From: Hygrocybe punicea
Taxonomy: Eukaryota; Basidiomycota; Agaricomycetes; Agaricales; Hygrophoraceae
Assembly (NCBI GenBank): GCA_963556145.1
Contig: OY744464.1
Span: 7,539,508 to 7,603,507 of the forward strand
Length of the DNA stretch: 64,000 bases
Reading direction: 5' to 3'
Shown: positions 35,266 through 44,747 of the stretch, piece after piece
How the letters are laid out: the number at the start of each line of letters is the position of its first letter
Numbering within the stretch: position 1 is the stretch's first letter
Program-made: the position numbers and the translations under genes
Notes under the pieces: model-generated
Databases searched by the model: none
What the model was told of the DNA's origin: nothing
The model's input: only the letters and a program-made list of their open reading frames with translations

Positions 35266-36830
35266 ACTTGTTCACCAAGTTTTCTTGGTGGAATGAATCA
35301 ATCCAAGACTAAAGCATATTTTGAGCAGCCTCCAGATTTGCCTTTTCTGTGAAACTGGCAGTTTTTTGAACAGCACAAGCCATGGTCTTCATGGTATTTC
35401 TGTAGGGTAAATATATATTAAAGAGAAGATTGATGAGGATGAGGATAGTTCTTACTGTGCTTGTTCTATGTTGATTTCTCTACGATGTCTGGAGTGCAAT
35501 CATTCTTCTTTACCCAAGTTGACGGCTATGGCCAGTTATTTGCTGGGGTAAGCCCAGCCCACACTACTTTAAATGACCTAGAATTCTCCCTGATTATCTT
35601 CTCCACCAGCTAAAGATTGTTGTTATCATCATCTCAAGGAACAAAGCCAGTATATCCTCCTTGATTGGTCTTGACTATGGCCACCTTTGATTGAACGACC
35701 ATTGTAGGGCGTCACCCAGGTTTCTTGATGCCTGCATGGGATTGCATGGTTCGGTTTGACCCTGTGGACACAGGGATTAAACGGCGGTGCATTGTAACTG
35801 CTGCAGTATTATGAACATTATCCGGTATGCTTGTTACCACCAGGGAAGCTCGAGATGTCAGGGAAGTTGTGGAGTTACATATTATACTGGAAGTACCCCG
35901 ACTAGTTGAACTTGATTGAGAAGCAGGAGTCGAGAAATGGTTTCCTCTGATTGAACGGGAGGCTGATGATCCTGGTGTCTGGTTTTCTCCTTGAGATGCC
36001 CAGGAAGCTGTAGAGGAATTGGTCATAATTGAGAGACTGCGCCAGCTTGAACTTGCTTTAATGGATCCAGTGGTCGAGGGTTTATCCTCTCCAGCCGTTC
36101 AGGTAGAACTGAAGGAGACCAACCCAGGCACATCCAATGGTAAAACTCTGTGCATATCTGCTGATCCTGGTGAAGAGTTAGCACCACCCTCCCCCTGATT
36201 GTGCTTGTCGGAAGGGCTGCCTGATGTCAATTTGTCTGTGAGGCCTTGCGTCACAGGTCACAAGCACAGGTGGTCTACCACTGCCCTGCCGTTATTGGAA
36301 CTGGCTTGGACCTTGGATATCTTTCTTGTTGACTCAGGAGAAACATCATGCCCAAGGCTCGAAGGTTTCAGTGGTCGGTCAAGCGCAAGGCATCCATAGA
36401 TGATATCAGCATGTTGTCTTGTTTGGTGGGGGTGTCAATAGTTGAGAAATCCTCAAGTTCAGTGCTGGTACTAGAAGCGGTGGCAACTTCATCTCTTACA
36501 CTAGCTGAAATGGGCAATATAGCACCATTGTTTGGGAATGCCCCACCGAGGAAAGAAGCCAGCCTACTGGAGCAATGAAGAGCAGCATTTTCTTTAATAT
36601 GTAGGAATTTTATGTGAGTGTGGCTAGATTGACCACGATGCTCCTTACAAATGTGAGCAGTCAGGTGGGAGTGTATCACTTTGGCGGTGAGATTGAATGG
36701 ATCTACAGACCAACCACATCCCTCATGAGGGCAATGCTGTTGGATATGCCTAGGCCTTTCTTCATTTAAGATGGTCATCTGACCAGCCATCACATCTTTG
36801 GGATTCCCTGTGGTGAGTCTCAACCTGATT
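35266..36830 (-). pseudogene. Decayed coding region with a C2H2-like finger
   Basis: The minus strand shows protein-like pieces in several frames. 36368-36823 contains a possible zinc finger (CPHEGCGWSVDPFNLTAKVI followed by HSHLTAH), and 35712-36026 a Ser/Thr-rich segment. 35270-35440 reads KTMACAVQKTASFTEKANLE before a stop. They are disconnected by stops and frame changes. On this strand they lie upstream of the KDZ-like tail that continues beyond the Gypsy insertion (28159 downward), so they may be the 5' part of the same old transposon. Family not established. Confidence 0.35.
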
Positions 36831-36929
36831 TCAGCCTGTGATGGTGCGGTGAAACATCATTACTGTATCCAAATTATGAACACTTTTGCAAGACAAACAT
36901 TTCTCCATTTTGATGTCATATACCTTCAA

Positions 36930-38517
36930 ATGTTCACCATGTACCACACCTTCCTGTTTTGTTCCCTTTTTCCTTTTGTCTTCTTTTGGACATCATTGTT
37001 TATTCTTGTTCTTGTTCCCTTTTCTTCCTTTCTTCCAGAACAATCCAGACCAACCATGGACACATCCCCATGTGACCTTGCTGTACTCGAACAGTCTCAC
37101 AGACATCATCGCCATTGTCTTTTCCCTTACCTTGATATATTATTTACTTCATCCCATGACAAACCAATACACAATGGCTGTACTCTCAACACAGCTAATT
37201 ACCGTAATCATCATTGGCAGCATTGCCATCACTTTCCTTATCGGTTTCTACCTTGTTATGATCTATCTTTGGCATCAGCACCAAAACCCTTCTGCCATTG
37301 ATATGTCCGACTTCCACCTTGACAATATCTCACCACATAATTGACAATTACCATTCCTGGATATATGGTCTCCACTTTCATATTCCATGCCTACCATTAT
37401 CCTCCCTGATCATCCAATGACATTCCTCACCTGCATGCATACTCTGAACAATCCTCCATCATGACATTTCACTGTTCCTTCCAATCTGATCATCACTGAA
37501 GCACACACCTTCATACTTCAACCACAGACCATACGACTTCCCAATACAGTGAACCGACCCCTATTGTGTATTGTTCACACATCATCACTTCAATGCAGTA
37601 CCTGATGACTTGTTCCCACAGCTTGTCACCTGTGCCATGACTTGAAACCTGGACTCACATTCATTTATCCTTTTCCATCTGTAACCTGATACTTCCCACA
37701 CTCATTTACAACAATACCCTTTCTTGGACGAATACCAACATCAGGTGGACCACATTGTTCCACACACAGGACAAGACATCACCCCTCAATACATCATTGA
37801 CACAGACATCATCATCCAGTACAGCTAATGCTGTTCACATGTCTGACCTTGACTATCCCACCATCCTAGTTGGTTTTCCCCAGCACATTCCTTTGTTTTC
37901 TTTTATACCAACCTTGCTGCTATACCCACACTACCTCAAGACACTCCCTTCACCAATCCCACACTGGACAATGCCTCTCTCAAACCTGACCATGCAATGC
38001 ACTTGCCAGACTGTGCACTTTCCCATTGCAGCAAGTGTAGACCCCAAATTGGCAATTCTGCATATCACATAATCCGATGACTAATCATCCAAGTCATCCA
38101 GACCTCCTCTATCCCTCAATGACACCCAGGCCTCCAGTTGGATTGCGAGAACATCGACATGAGGATGCCTCATGTTCGCCTTATGGTGAACACATAGTGT
38201 AGTTGGACTTGCTGTAGCTTCATGGTTGGATTTCCATTTACCTCCCCTCAAGACCAGTCACTATATATACTGTTCTTGTTGTTTGTTCCGATCTTTTCTT
38301 CTTTTCTCTTCTTTATGTTTAGTCTGATTCTTGGGGCAGACCCTCTTGGCTTGGGTAACCCCCACAGCTCACAATGACATTAGACCATGACCCCTCCCTT
38401 TTAGCAGTGTTCTCTTAGTTGTAAGCAACAATGAAAACTGCTGTCCTCTCCCCTGGAAACTGATCCCCTAGTTAAGTTGATTGTTGCTGGAGCCCGCTGC
38501 AGAAGCAATCCATAACA
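36930..38517 (+). mobile_element. Second solo LTR of the 26-kb family
   Basis: About 1.6 kb that matches most of 26140-27789 in opposite orientation: CACCTTCCTGTTTTGTTCCC, ATGGACACATCCCCA and the closing CCGCTGCAGAAGCAATCCATAACA. The left boundary is approximate because homology begins near 36938 and no clear TGTTAC start or target duplication is visible. TATATATACTG at 38269 is a possible TATA box. It has no gag or pol. Confidence 0.6.
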
Positions 38518-40440
38518 ACACACTAGCTGCTGCTAAGGAAGGGCTTGCAGTCAAGGCAAATTCAGAGCATGAAGGTCCCCTGCAGCTAGGTGGCAAGCAA
38601 GACAGGCCAACCAGCCCCATTGCATCTAGTCCAATGATGAGCCATAAAAAGAAGCTGATAGTGGCAGAGAAGACGCGCAAGACAGCATACTACAGAGCAC
38701 GAAGACACCAGACATGGCAGGCAAAGGCAAAGCATTGGGAGGCCAAGGTGAACGCATTGTTCACATACTGACCTGGCTGCTTCATCTCAACATGCTTTGG
38801 TAAACACTGCACACCAAGTTATCATTCAATGCAGATTGACTCCCTATGGCAAAATCAGTCTTTGTGGGGAAGCCATTGAGGGCAGAAGGCTTTGATATGG
38901 GCAGCATTTTCACACTATCTGAGTTATTAGGCAGGGGCTTCAAAGTCATCCACTAGGATGGCAGGTGCATTACTTCACCCCTTACAGCCAACCCCACTGA
39001 TGAACTGCTCTACTGGGGTACCTATGGTTTTGATTGATGATGAAAATTGAATTGTTACTGTCTTTGCAGGGCAACCAGAAGGTGGGGACTGAGAGCTTTT
39101 GGCCCAAGATTTGGAAACAGTTTTCACATGTGCCTGACAAGAATCTCAGGGTGACATAGGTGTCTATTGGTCAGGCACATATTTAATTTACCTCAGCTGT
39201 CGCATCTTACCAGGTAGCTTGTACCAGTCACAGGCTTCATTTTCATGGTCAACAACCTCAGCATCTTTGGGCTATCAAGTTGATTCCAAGTCTGACAAGG
39301 CAATTCCACACTATATTCACTGCAATTAATGCAGCTGCAAGCATAGATTCCTTAGGTGATCTGAATGTCAATCAATTCATGAGGACCCACCCTGTTATCA
39401 GCAGCATGCTGCCCAAATTCGTCATCATGGCATGCATCTTATTATATTATGGAAATGTCCCCCAATCCTGGCCAAAACACTGAAGCTTTGGATGCCCTCT
39501 CATTATCTGCATTCAGCATAATCATGAGGGCTCATGTCAAGGACATGGTGAACCCTCCAGAAGATTGTAGGTTTTCAATGCTTGGGATTGCCAATCTAAC
39601 AAAAAATTGTCTCTACAGTTGCCGCTGGAATGCTGAAAATCATTGTGAAATGGATTTCCTCTGCCATTCAAGCACACCTCCTGGAGATATTGAGCATTGC
39701 ATGTACTGGTATGGAAGGATTTGAGTTGACAGATTCTCAAAATGTAGCCCCAAATTCAAGAAAGCAACCCACTTATCCTCATACCTTCACCTCTGCCATC
39801 TCCCACAGGTGACAACATAAGTCAATAGTCACATCATATAAAAATATTTACCAATTTATTATAATCTTCCCATACATGAACCCTATCCTCATACAAACAT
39901 TGAGGCAACCATACTGTCTTTCGACAACTTCTATGGCACACAAGACTCACAAGCTATTCAAACTCTATCCATCCCTTCAAAGTGATATTGTTATCAGTAA
40001 GTACATTTGGCAAGTACCATCCTGCTCAACACATTTGTCATAGCTGTCATTGCTGTACATCACAATGGCATGCAAACCGTTTTCGTCTAACACCTGAATC
40101 CAGGTCTGGCAGGCACTCAAGGAGTGGAAAACCAGTGTCTTTGTGATGCTCACCTGGAGCTCATCTGCTCATTTGAGGTCCTTTCACCTTAGGCAGGCCA
40201 TTCAAGGCAAAGCCGGTAGCTGTGATCATGTTAAGCAGCTTTGTGTGTTTGCAGGCAAAAAGTAAGTTAGCAATTCCTATTATTTTCATTCTTTTACATT
40301 GGATTAGGTGGTACCATGAGCACTGTCTAGGACAGACACCCAGAAATGAAGGGTCAGATACCAAGTTCAACTATGAAATTGCTGGACAATGATAATTTCT
40401 GTAGTATCCACTATCCATGTCTCATCAATGGAAATTTTGC
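38518..40440. other. No recognised gene
   Basis: About 1.9 kb of mixed sequence. The plus-strand stretch 38520-38771 is Lys/Arg/Ala-rich and open (AEKTRKTAYYRARRHQTWQA) and short frames occur at 39280-39724, none recognised. It could be a further captured or decayed gene fragment. Confidence 0.3.
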
Positions 40441-40474
40441 TGATGTTTAGTCCAACTTTTCTCTCTTGAATAGA

Positions 40475-40830
40475 CTGATGGACAGTGGATTCAGGAGTTT
40501 GCTCTGGATTACATGGTTCAGCAACCATGTGGTATACATCGTCGAGTATCCATATGTCTCTTGAATTCCTCATCTATCTCCAGCATGATTTTCTTGTTGA
40601 CAAGATGCTGCTGGACTTCTTTCAGGTGAAGGTCTATAATCTTGAGCATGTTCCTTTGTGATAGCTTGCACTGAACAACAACAAAAAAGGGGAGGGAATC
40701 ATGAATACAATCAGTACCAGCCTACAAATTCAAAAGAATGCTCACAAATAAAATGATCTCATCAATTTGATTGATGAATTCTGGCCAGAAATTGTGCCTG
40801 GATGGCTGCCATGACTAACTGCCTTGTTGT
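40475..40830 (-). pseudogene. ClpB/Hsp104-type chaperone C-terminal fragment
   Basis: Read on the minus strand, 40826-40746 gives RQLVMAAIQ and then, in a shifted frame, HNFWPEFINQIDEIILF, matching the 'V..AV..HFRPEFINRIDEI' block of ClpB/Hsp104 AAA+ proteins. A GT..AG intron of about 80 nt follows, then KLSQRNMLKIIDLHLKEVQQ and NKKIMLEIDEEF, the start of the C-terminal D2-small domain. After another frame change GYSTMYTTWLLNHVIQSKLL corresponds to 'GY.P.YGARPLNR.IQ..L'. Frame changes and substitutions show it is dead. The retained intron indicates DNA-level capture or decay in place, not a processed retrocopy. Confidence 0.75.
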
Positions 40831-41239
40831 CAGCTTCACCAGGCCCTTACCCATGTTATTGATCAAATGTAGAGGCTGTCTTGCTCTTGGTCATCTTCAC
40901 AAATTCCAACCCATCCACCACTCTGTCCTCCATGATGAAGCCAGGGCAAAGAAAGCCACTGTCCATCTTGAGACCCTCTTGAAAGCACTGCCACTCTACT
41001 TGATCTTGTTCAGATGCATCCTGGCATTTTTTTGTCACCCTTGATCTGCCCTCTCACATTTGGTGGGTCATTTAACAATATTTGGATTGCCAAAGTTGGT
41101 GCATTTATCTTGTCCACCCTTCAACTTTGCATTGCAACCAAAAGCGTGATGTACACAAATGGAGTACGTGCATAGGAATTCAAACTGCATTGTTCTGATC
41201 TACAAGATTGTAAAAGCCTCTTGCAAGTTTGTGACCCTG

Positions 41240-41338
41240 TTCCTACAGGTGCTCAATGATGGGCAGCTTATGGATGGGCAGGGGCATGTAGTAAACTTCA
41301 GGAACACTGTTATTGTCATGACCTCCAATCTAAGTACA
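41240..41338 (+). pseudogene. ClpB/Hsp104 Walker-region fragment, opposite strand
   Basis: Plus strand, 33 codons: FLQVLNDGQLMDGQGHVVNF then RNTVIVMTSNLST. This is the 'LLQ(V)LDDGRLTDGQGR.V.FRNT(V)II.TSN' segment of the second AAA+ domain of ClpB/Hsp104. In an intact protein this block lies just N-terminal to the blocks found at 40475-40830, but here it is on the other strand, about 400 bp away. An inversion within a captured chaperone gene is the simplest explanation. Confidence 0.8.
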
Positions 41339-41339
41339 G

Positions 41340-41773
41340 CATTCTTCAAGTGTATTTCTAATGTTCTCACCTCTTGGACTCTGAATGAGTAGCTGATGAG
41401 GCTTGGTAGATGTATAAACTCTGCCTTAACTTTGTGGATTCATGCTGTGGCAACAAGCTGCAACTCTATTCGATGTGAGTCCTTTCCACGACTATTCAGC
41501 CACTATTTCTAACATGCATGTTGAAACAAAGCAAACCTGGAGTGGAAGGAAGTCCAGTCCCATGTGAGCAAGCACACCAGCTGGCATAATAATATACTTA
41601 TTGTAGACCACCACAATAGACTAACCCACTATTGTCAATAGTGGGTCACCACATTCAAAGGGCAGTGAGCCAGGGAATGAGTGGAGCACATCATGAGTAG
41701 CACTCTGACCAATTTCATAATGAGTGGACTAAAGAATAGTCAGAACTTGAAGCAAGGGCATTCAGCTTTGGAG
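41340..41773. other. Spacer before the large hAT element
   Basis: No gene. It ends with the 8-bp target sequence CTTTGGAG (41766-41773), duplicated at 58458-58465. Confidence 0.4.
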
Positions 41774-41959
41774 TAGTGTTGCTGAAGTCCAGTTTGGTCC
41801 GGTTTTCGGCCTTTTTGGCTGAACTGAAAACTGGACCCTCAGTTCAGTTCAGCCCTTCTGCTGAACTGGAACCGGGACCGCATGGGACCGTTCTGTGCAG
41901 TTCAGTCTGCATCTGGACGCAGTTTGGACCATGAACCATCCTCCTCCACCCTCAAATTT

Positions 41960-42010
41960 CCTCACAAGCCACAGCGCCACGTCAATTGACGTGGGTCTGG
42001 GGTTGTGAGG
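41960..42010. promoter_or_regulatory. Conserved subterminal palindrome (copy 1)
   Basis: CCTCACAA ... CCACGTCAATTGACGTGG ... TTGTGAGG, a near-palindrome of 51 bp centred on CAATTG at 41985, 211 bp inside the left end of the large hAT element. The same architecture with compensatory changes occurs in the second hAT element at 62798-62851. Likely a transposase-binding, terminator or hairpin site (inference). Confidence 0.8.
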
Positions 42011-42251
42011 AGTTGGGATGGGTGGGGAGGATGGCCATGGCTGCAGCTGCAGCAGCCACCGCTGCCATTGGTGCTGCTGCTGCCGCTGCTGTCGATGATG
42101 CTGCTGCTGCTGCTGCTGTTGACAATGCTGCTGCTGCTGCTGCCATAGCTGCTGCAGTTGTTGCCGCTGCCGTTTTCATTGCAGCCATTTGCTGCCACTG
42201 CTGCTGGGGTTGCCGTGGGGTTGCTGCTACATCCACGCTCACAGGCTTCAT
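41982..42251 (-). CDS. Poly-alanine low-complexity last exon of hAT-borne gene
   Basis: A minus-strand frame of 89 codons, MKPVSVDVAATPRQPQQQWQ followed by long Ala runs with scattered Thr, Met and Ser, ending ...PQTHVN at a TGA inside the conserved palindrome. A good acceptor (ACTTACCCACAG) lies just upstream at about 42256, and the donor side (GCGGTAAGTGG) lies at about 57937, so the intron is occupied by the 15.6-kb inverted-repeat element. The opposite strand is also open because of the GCT/GCC repeat. Another frame gives a Ser-rich product. Expression and function are unknown; the choice of frame is uncertain. The related element at 61745 also ends in ...HVN at the same palindrome. Confidence 0.35.
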   Translation of the reverse strand: MKPVSVDVAATPRQPQQQWQQMAAMKTAAATTAAAMAAAAAALSTAAAAAASSTAAAAAAPMAAVAAAAAAMAILPTHPNSSQPQTHVN

Positions 42252-42321
42252 GGAGCTGTGGGTAAGTTAGATAAATAAATGAGATATAAGAAATGACGTA
42301 TCTTAGCAGTGGGGGTGGGCG

Positions 42322-42700
42322 CACTTCAGGCCACCCAATTTCCTAAACTTGTAGATGTAACTCAATGGGTCGTATGTTACTTCTACATGTTGAGAAATAA
42401 CAGGTCTGGCCCAGGGCTAATATCCATGTCTCTGGGCTGTCTCTGGGCTATCCTGGGATGTCCCTGGGCTGTCCCTGGGCTGTCCCTGGTCCAAAGCATT
42501 GGGACGATGGGATGTCCCTGGTGCCAGGGGGTCATTTGGATGTCCCAAACTAATTTTTGGATATTTTTTTGAAATTTCTTTTTTGCTGTGGCCACAATGA
42601 TAGTGTAGTTATTAGTCAATGGAATGTTAGTAGCCATCATATACAACATATGATAGCTGTATAGCTACATGCATGTGATTTGTAGACTCTGGTTGACCAC
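42322..42700 (+). repeat. Left terminal inverted repeat of the 15.6-kb element
   Basis: 379 bp pairing with 57535-57922. A degenerate second copy of its beginning (CACTTCAGGCTGTCC...CAACATGTAG) follows directly at about 42689-42730. Confidence 0.85.
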
Positions 42701-42739
42701 TTCAGGCTGTCCAAATTTTTCAACATGTAGTTACATCTT

Positions 42740-43830
42740 GGCGTTCCTACTGAAGTAACTACATGTTGAGAAATCCACTGGTTCTCCCTGGGCCAAAGCG
42801 ATTATCCCTGGTCTGACAGGTTGGGATATCCCATTGTCCCTGGTCTGACATGCTTGGACAGCCCATGGGGCAACATTTTGTGGTGGTCTTCTCCCATGTC
42901 CCATGGGACATCCCTGACAAATGAGGTGTCTGGGGGCCATATGGGACATCCCTTAGCAATGTTTGGCTACTATCTAGACAGCATCTGCTGCTATCAGATA
43001 TCAGCAGAGGGGGTGTCTGGGGGCATTTGGGACACCCCCTCCCTAGGTATGTAATAGAAAACTTTGAATGATGATAGCATCTAGTTGTAAATTTCAAGGC
43101 CTTGTCATGGCCACTATGGGTACCATGGGTGCTATAGCATAGTATAAGATTGTACATGCTTATTCTTTTGAGAGTCACAGAGCTGATTGTCCTTTGGGGT
43201 CAGTGGCAGGGTGGAGATAAAGCAGTTGTTTCCACTTATAAAGACAGAAGGAGTGGGAGAGGAAAAAGCTGGAGTTGTTGGGTGATGAAACTGGCAAGAG
43301 GGGGAGGATTGAGGGTGTGCTGCTAGTAAACCAATCCCTTGTGCATGTGGCAGGCTGAAGCTTGTAGGGCAGTGAGTGAGCAGAGCATGTATAATAGACA
43401 AGGAGGAGTGAGAGGAGACGCTGAGCTGAAAATTAAACAAGTGTATTATGAAGAAAATTTGATCATGATATCTAAAAGGAAGGGGAGGAAGGGGGGTCAG
43501 TGGCGTGGGAGGCTCAGGTATGCTCGCGTTTTTTTGCGTATACTCGCATGGTCTCGCTTACTTAGCCATGCGAGGCACCGTTGTCCCCTTCTATAAGCGC
43601 AAGGCGCAGCCGAGCCGGATAAGTATAACCGCGAGGTGAAGCTGAGCCTGGATAAGTACAAAATGTGCAAATAAATTCAAAACAATGTAAACAAGTGTGT
43701 TAAAATTCAAATAAAATTCAAGACAGCAGCCACTGGAGAACAGGGTGCTACAGGTGTTTGTGAGCGAAGCGAACAAACATCAGTGGCACAAAAGCATGTA
43801 ACACTGCAGGACAGGTGCTATGGGTGTTTG
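42740..43830. other. Interior of the 15.6-kb element, GGGATGTCCC motifs, no gene
   Basis: 42770-43045 carries many TCCCTGGTCTGACA, TGGGACATCCC and GGGACACCCC half-sites. 43050-43500 has no recognised gene. 43500-43620 contains repeated CTCGC(A/G)T(G/T)-type words (GCTCGCG, CTCGCATGG, GTCTCGC). Several 60-140 codon open frames were judged spurious. Confidence 0.4.
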
Positions 43831-43835
43831 TTCGC
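43751..43835. repeat. TGTTTGT..ACAAACA hairpin repeat (left part)
   Basis: A unit with an inverted pair (GGTGTTTGTGAGCGAAGCGAACAAACATC, quoted as the two arms TGTTTGT and ACAAACA around GCGAA) followed by AGTGGCACAAAAGCATGTAACACTG. Its next copy begins GGTGTTTGT at 43821 and is split by Gypsy element 2; it resumes at 53768 (TCGCTCCGCTCACAAACATC), and a third copy lies at about 53831-53861. Confidence 0.75.
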
Positions 43836-44560
43836 TGTAGAGGGCAGGGTCCCTCTATACACGAAAACCCGACATATACAACACAACCCGAATCCGCACA
43901 AAGACCTATAATGAACCCGATCGAAATACGTTCCAAAATCCACCAAACCCGGATCCGGATCCGATCCGTAACACAGGGCGGCGCTCAACCCGATTGTATA
44001 CGTTCTCATCACGACGATCATCAACACTGGTTCACTCCTATACTACAGTTCCTATCACGTTTCATAGAGACACTGATCGGGTTGATATGTTTCAGTAGAT
44101 TTGACGTTTACTGCCTCTTCTCCTAACTGGCCTGTGCAGAGCACCACCTTGTTTAAGTACTATAAAATGTAGAGATAGTTGTACCAATAATACAAGTTGA
44201 CTCTTCACCCCAAAACGCACAGAACCCTTTCGTACTAAGTCTCTCACCACTTTCCGTTATCCCATAACAAACCCGCCCTTACTATCCCTAAATACTCTTC
44301 GTCAACTCCACGACCCAACCGGATCCGACACCCAAATCAATCCGGAAACCAACCCGACCAATTGGACACCAACCCGACCAATTGGACACCAACCCGATCA
44401 ATCGGAAACCAACCCGACCAATTGGAAAGGTCCAATCCTCTCCGGTTCCCACTTACGTGACCTCGGATTCTCTACTTGCGACTCCTTTGATCACTTCTAC
44501 TAGCTGATCACCCTTCACAGTAGATTCCCATTCGGATCTACAACCACACTCGCCGTCACA
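43836..44560 (+). repeat. 5' LTR of Gypsy element 2
   Basis: 725 bp. It differs from the 3' copy mainly by the number of a ~19-bp CCAACCCGACCAATTGGACA unit (four copies here, about three in the 3' LTR). TATA-like TATAAAATG at 44160. Confidence 0.95.
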
Positions 44561-44562
44561 AC

Positions 44563-44580
44563 TGGAGCCCACCGCGAGGA
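44563..44580 (+). promoter_or_regulatory. Putative primer-binding site
   Basis: TGGAGCCCACCGCGAGGA begins two bases after the 5' LTR; the leading TGG pairs with a tRNA CCA end. The tRNA was not identified. Confidence 0.55.
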
Positions 44581-44747
44581 GTGGTTCAAGTACAAATCAA
44601 CCCAGGTCCCCTATTGCTTCCCGACTCCGGTCACATACACGAAACCTTCGAGAAGAACTCTCGCTTTCCGTTAACGATCCAACAAACCAAGAGGAAGTTT
44701 TATTTGACGTACCTGAGCACCTAGCGTCGCACACTGCCCTTCCACTT

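Noticed and set aside
41986..42270. Plus-strand poly-Ala open frame
   Set aside because: Mirror of the GCT/GCC repeat; splice signals and the relation to the other hAT element support the minus strand.
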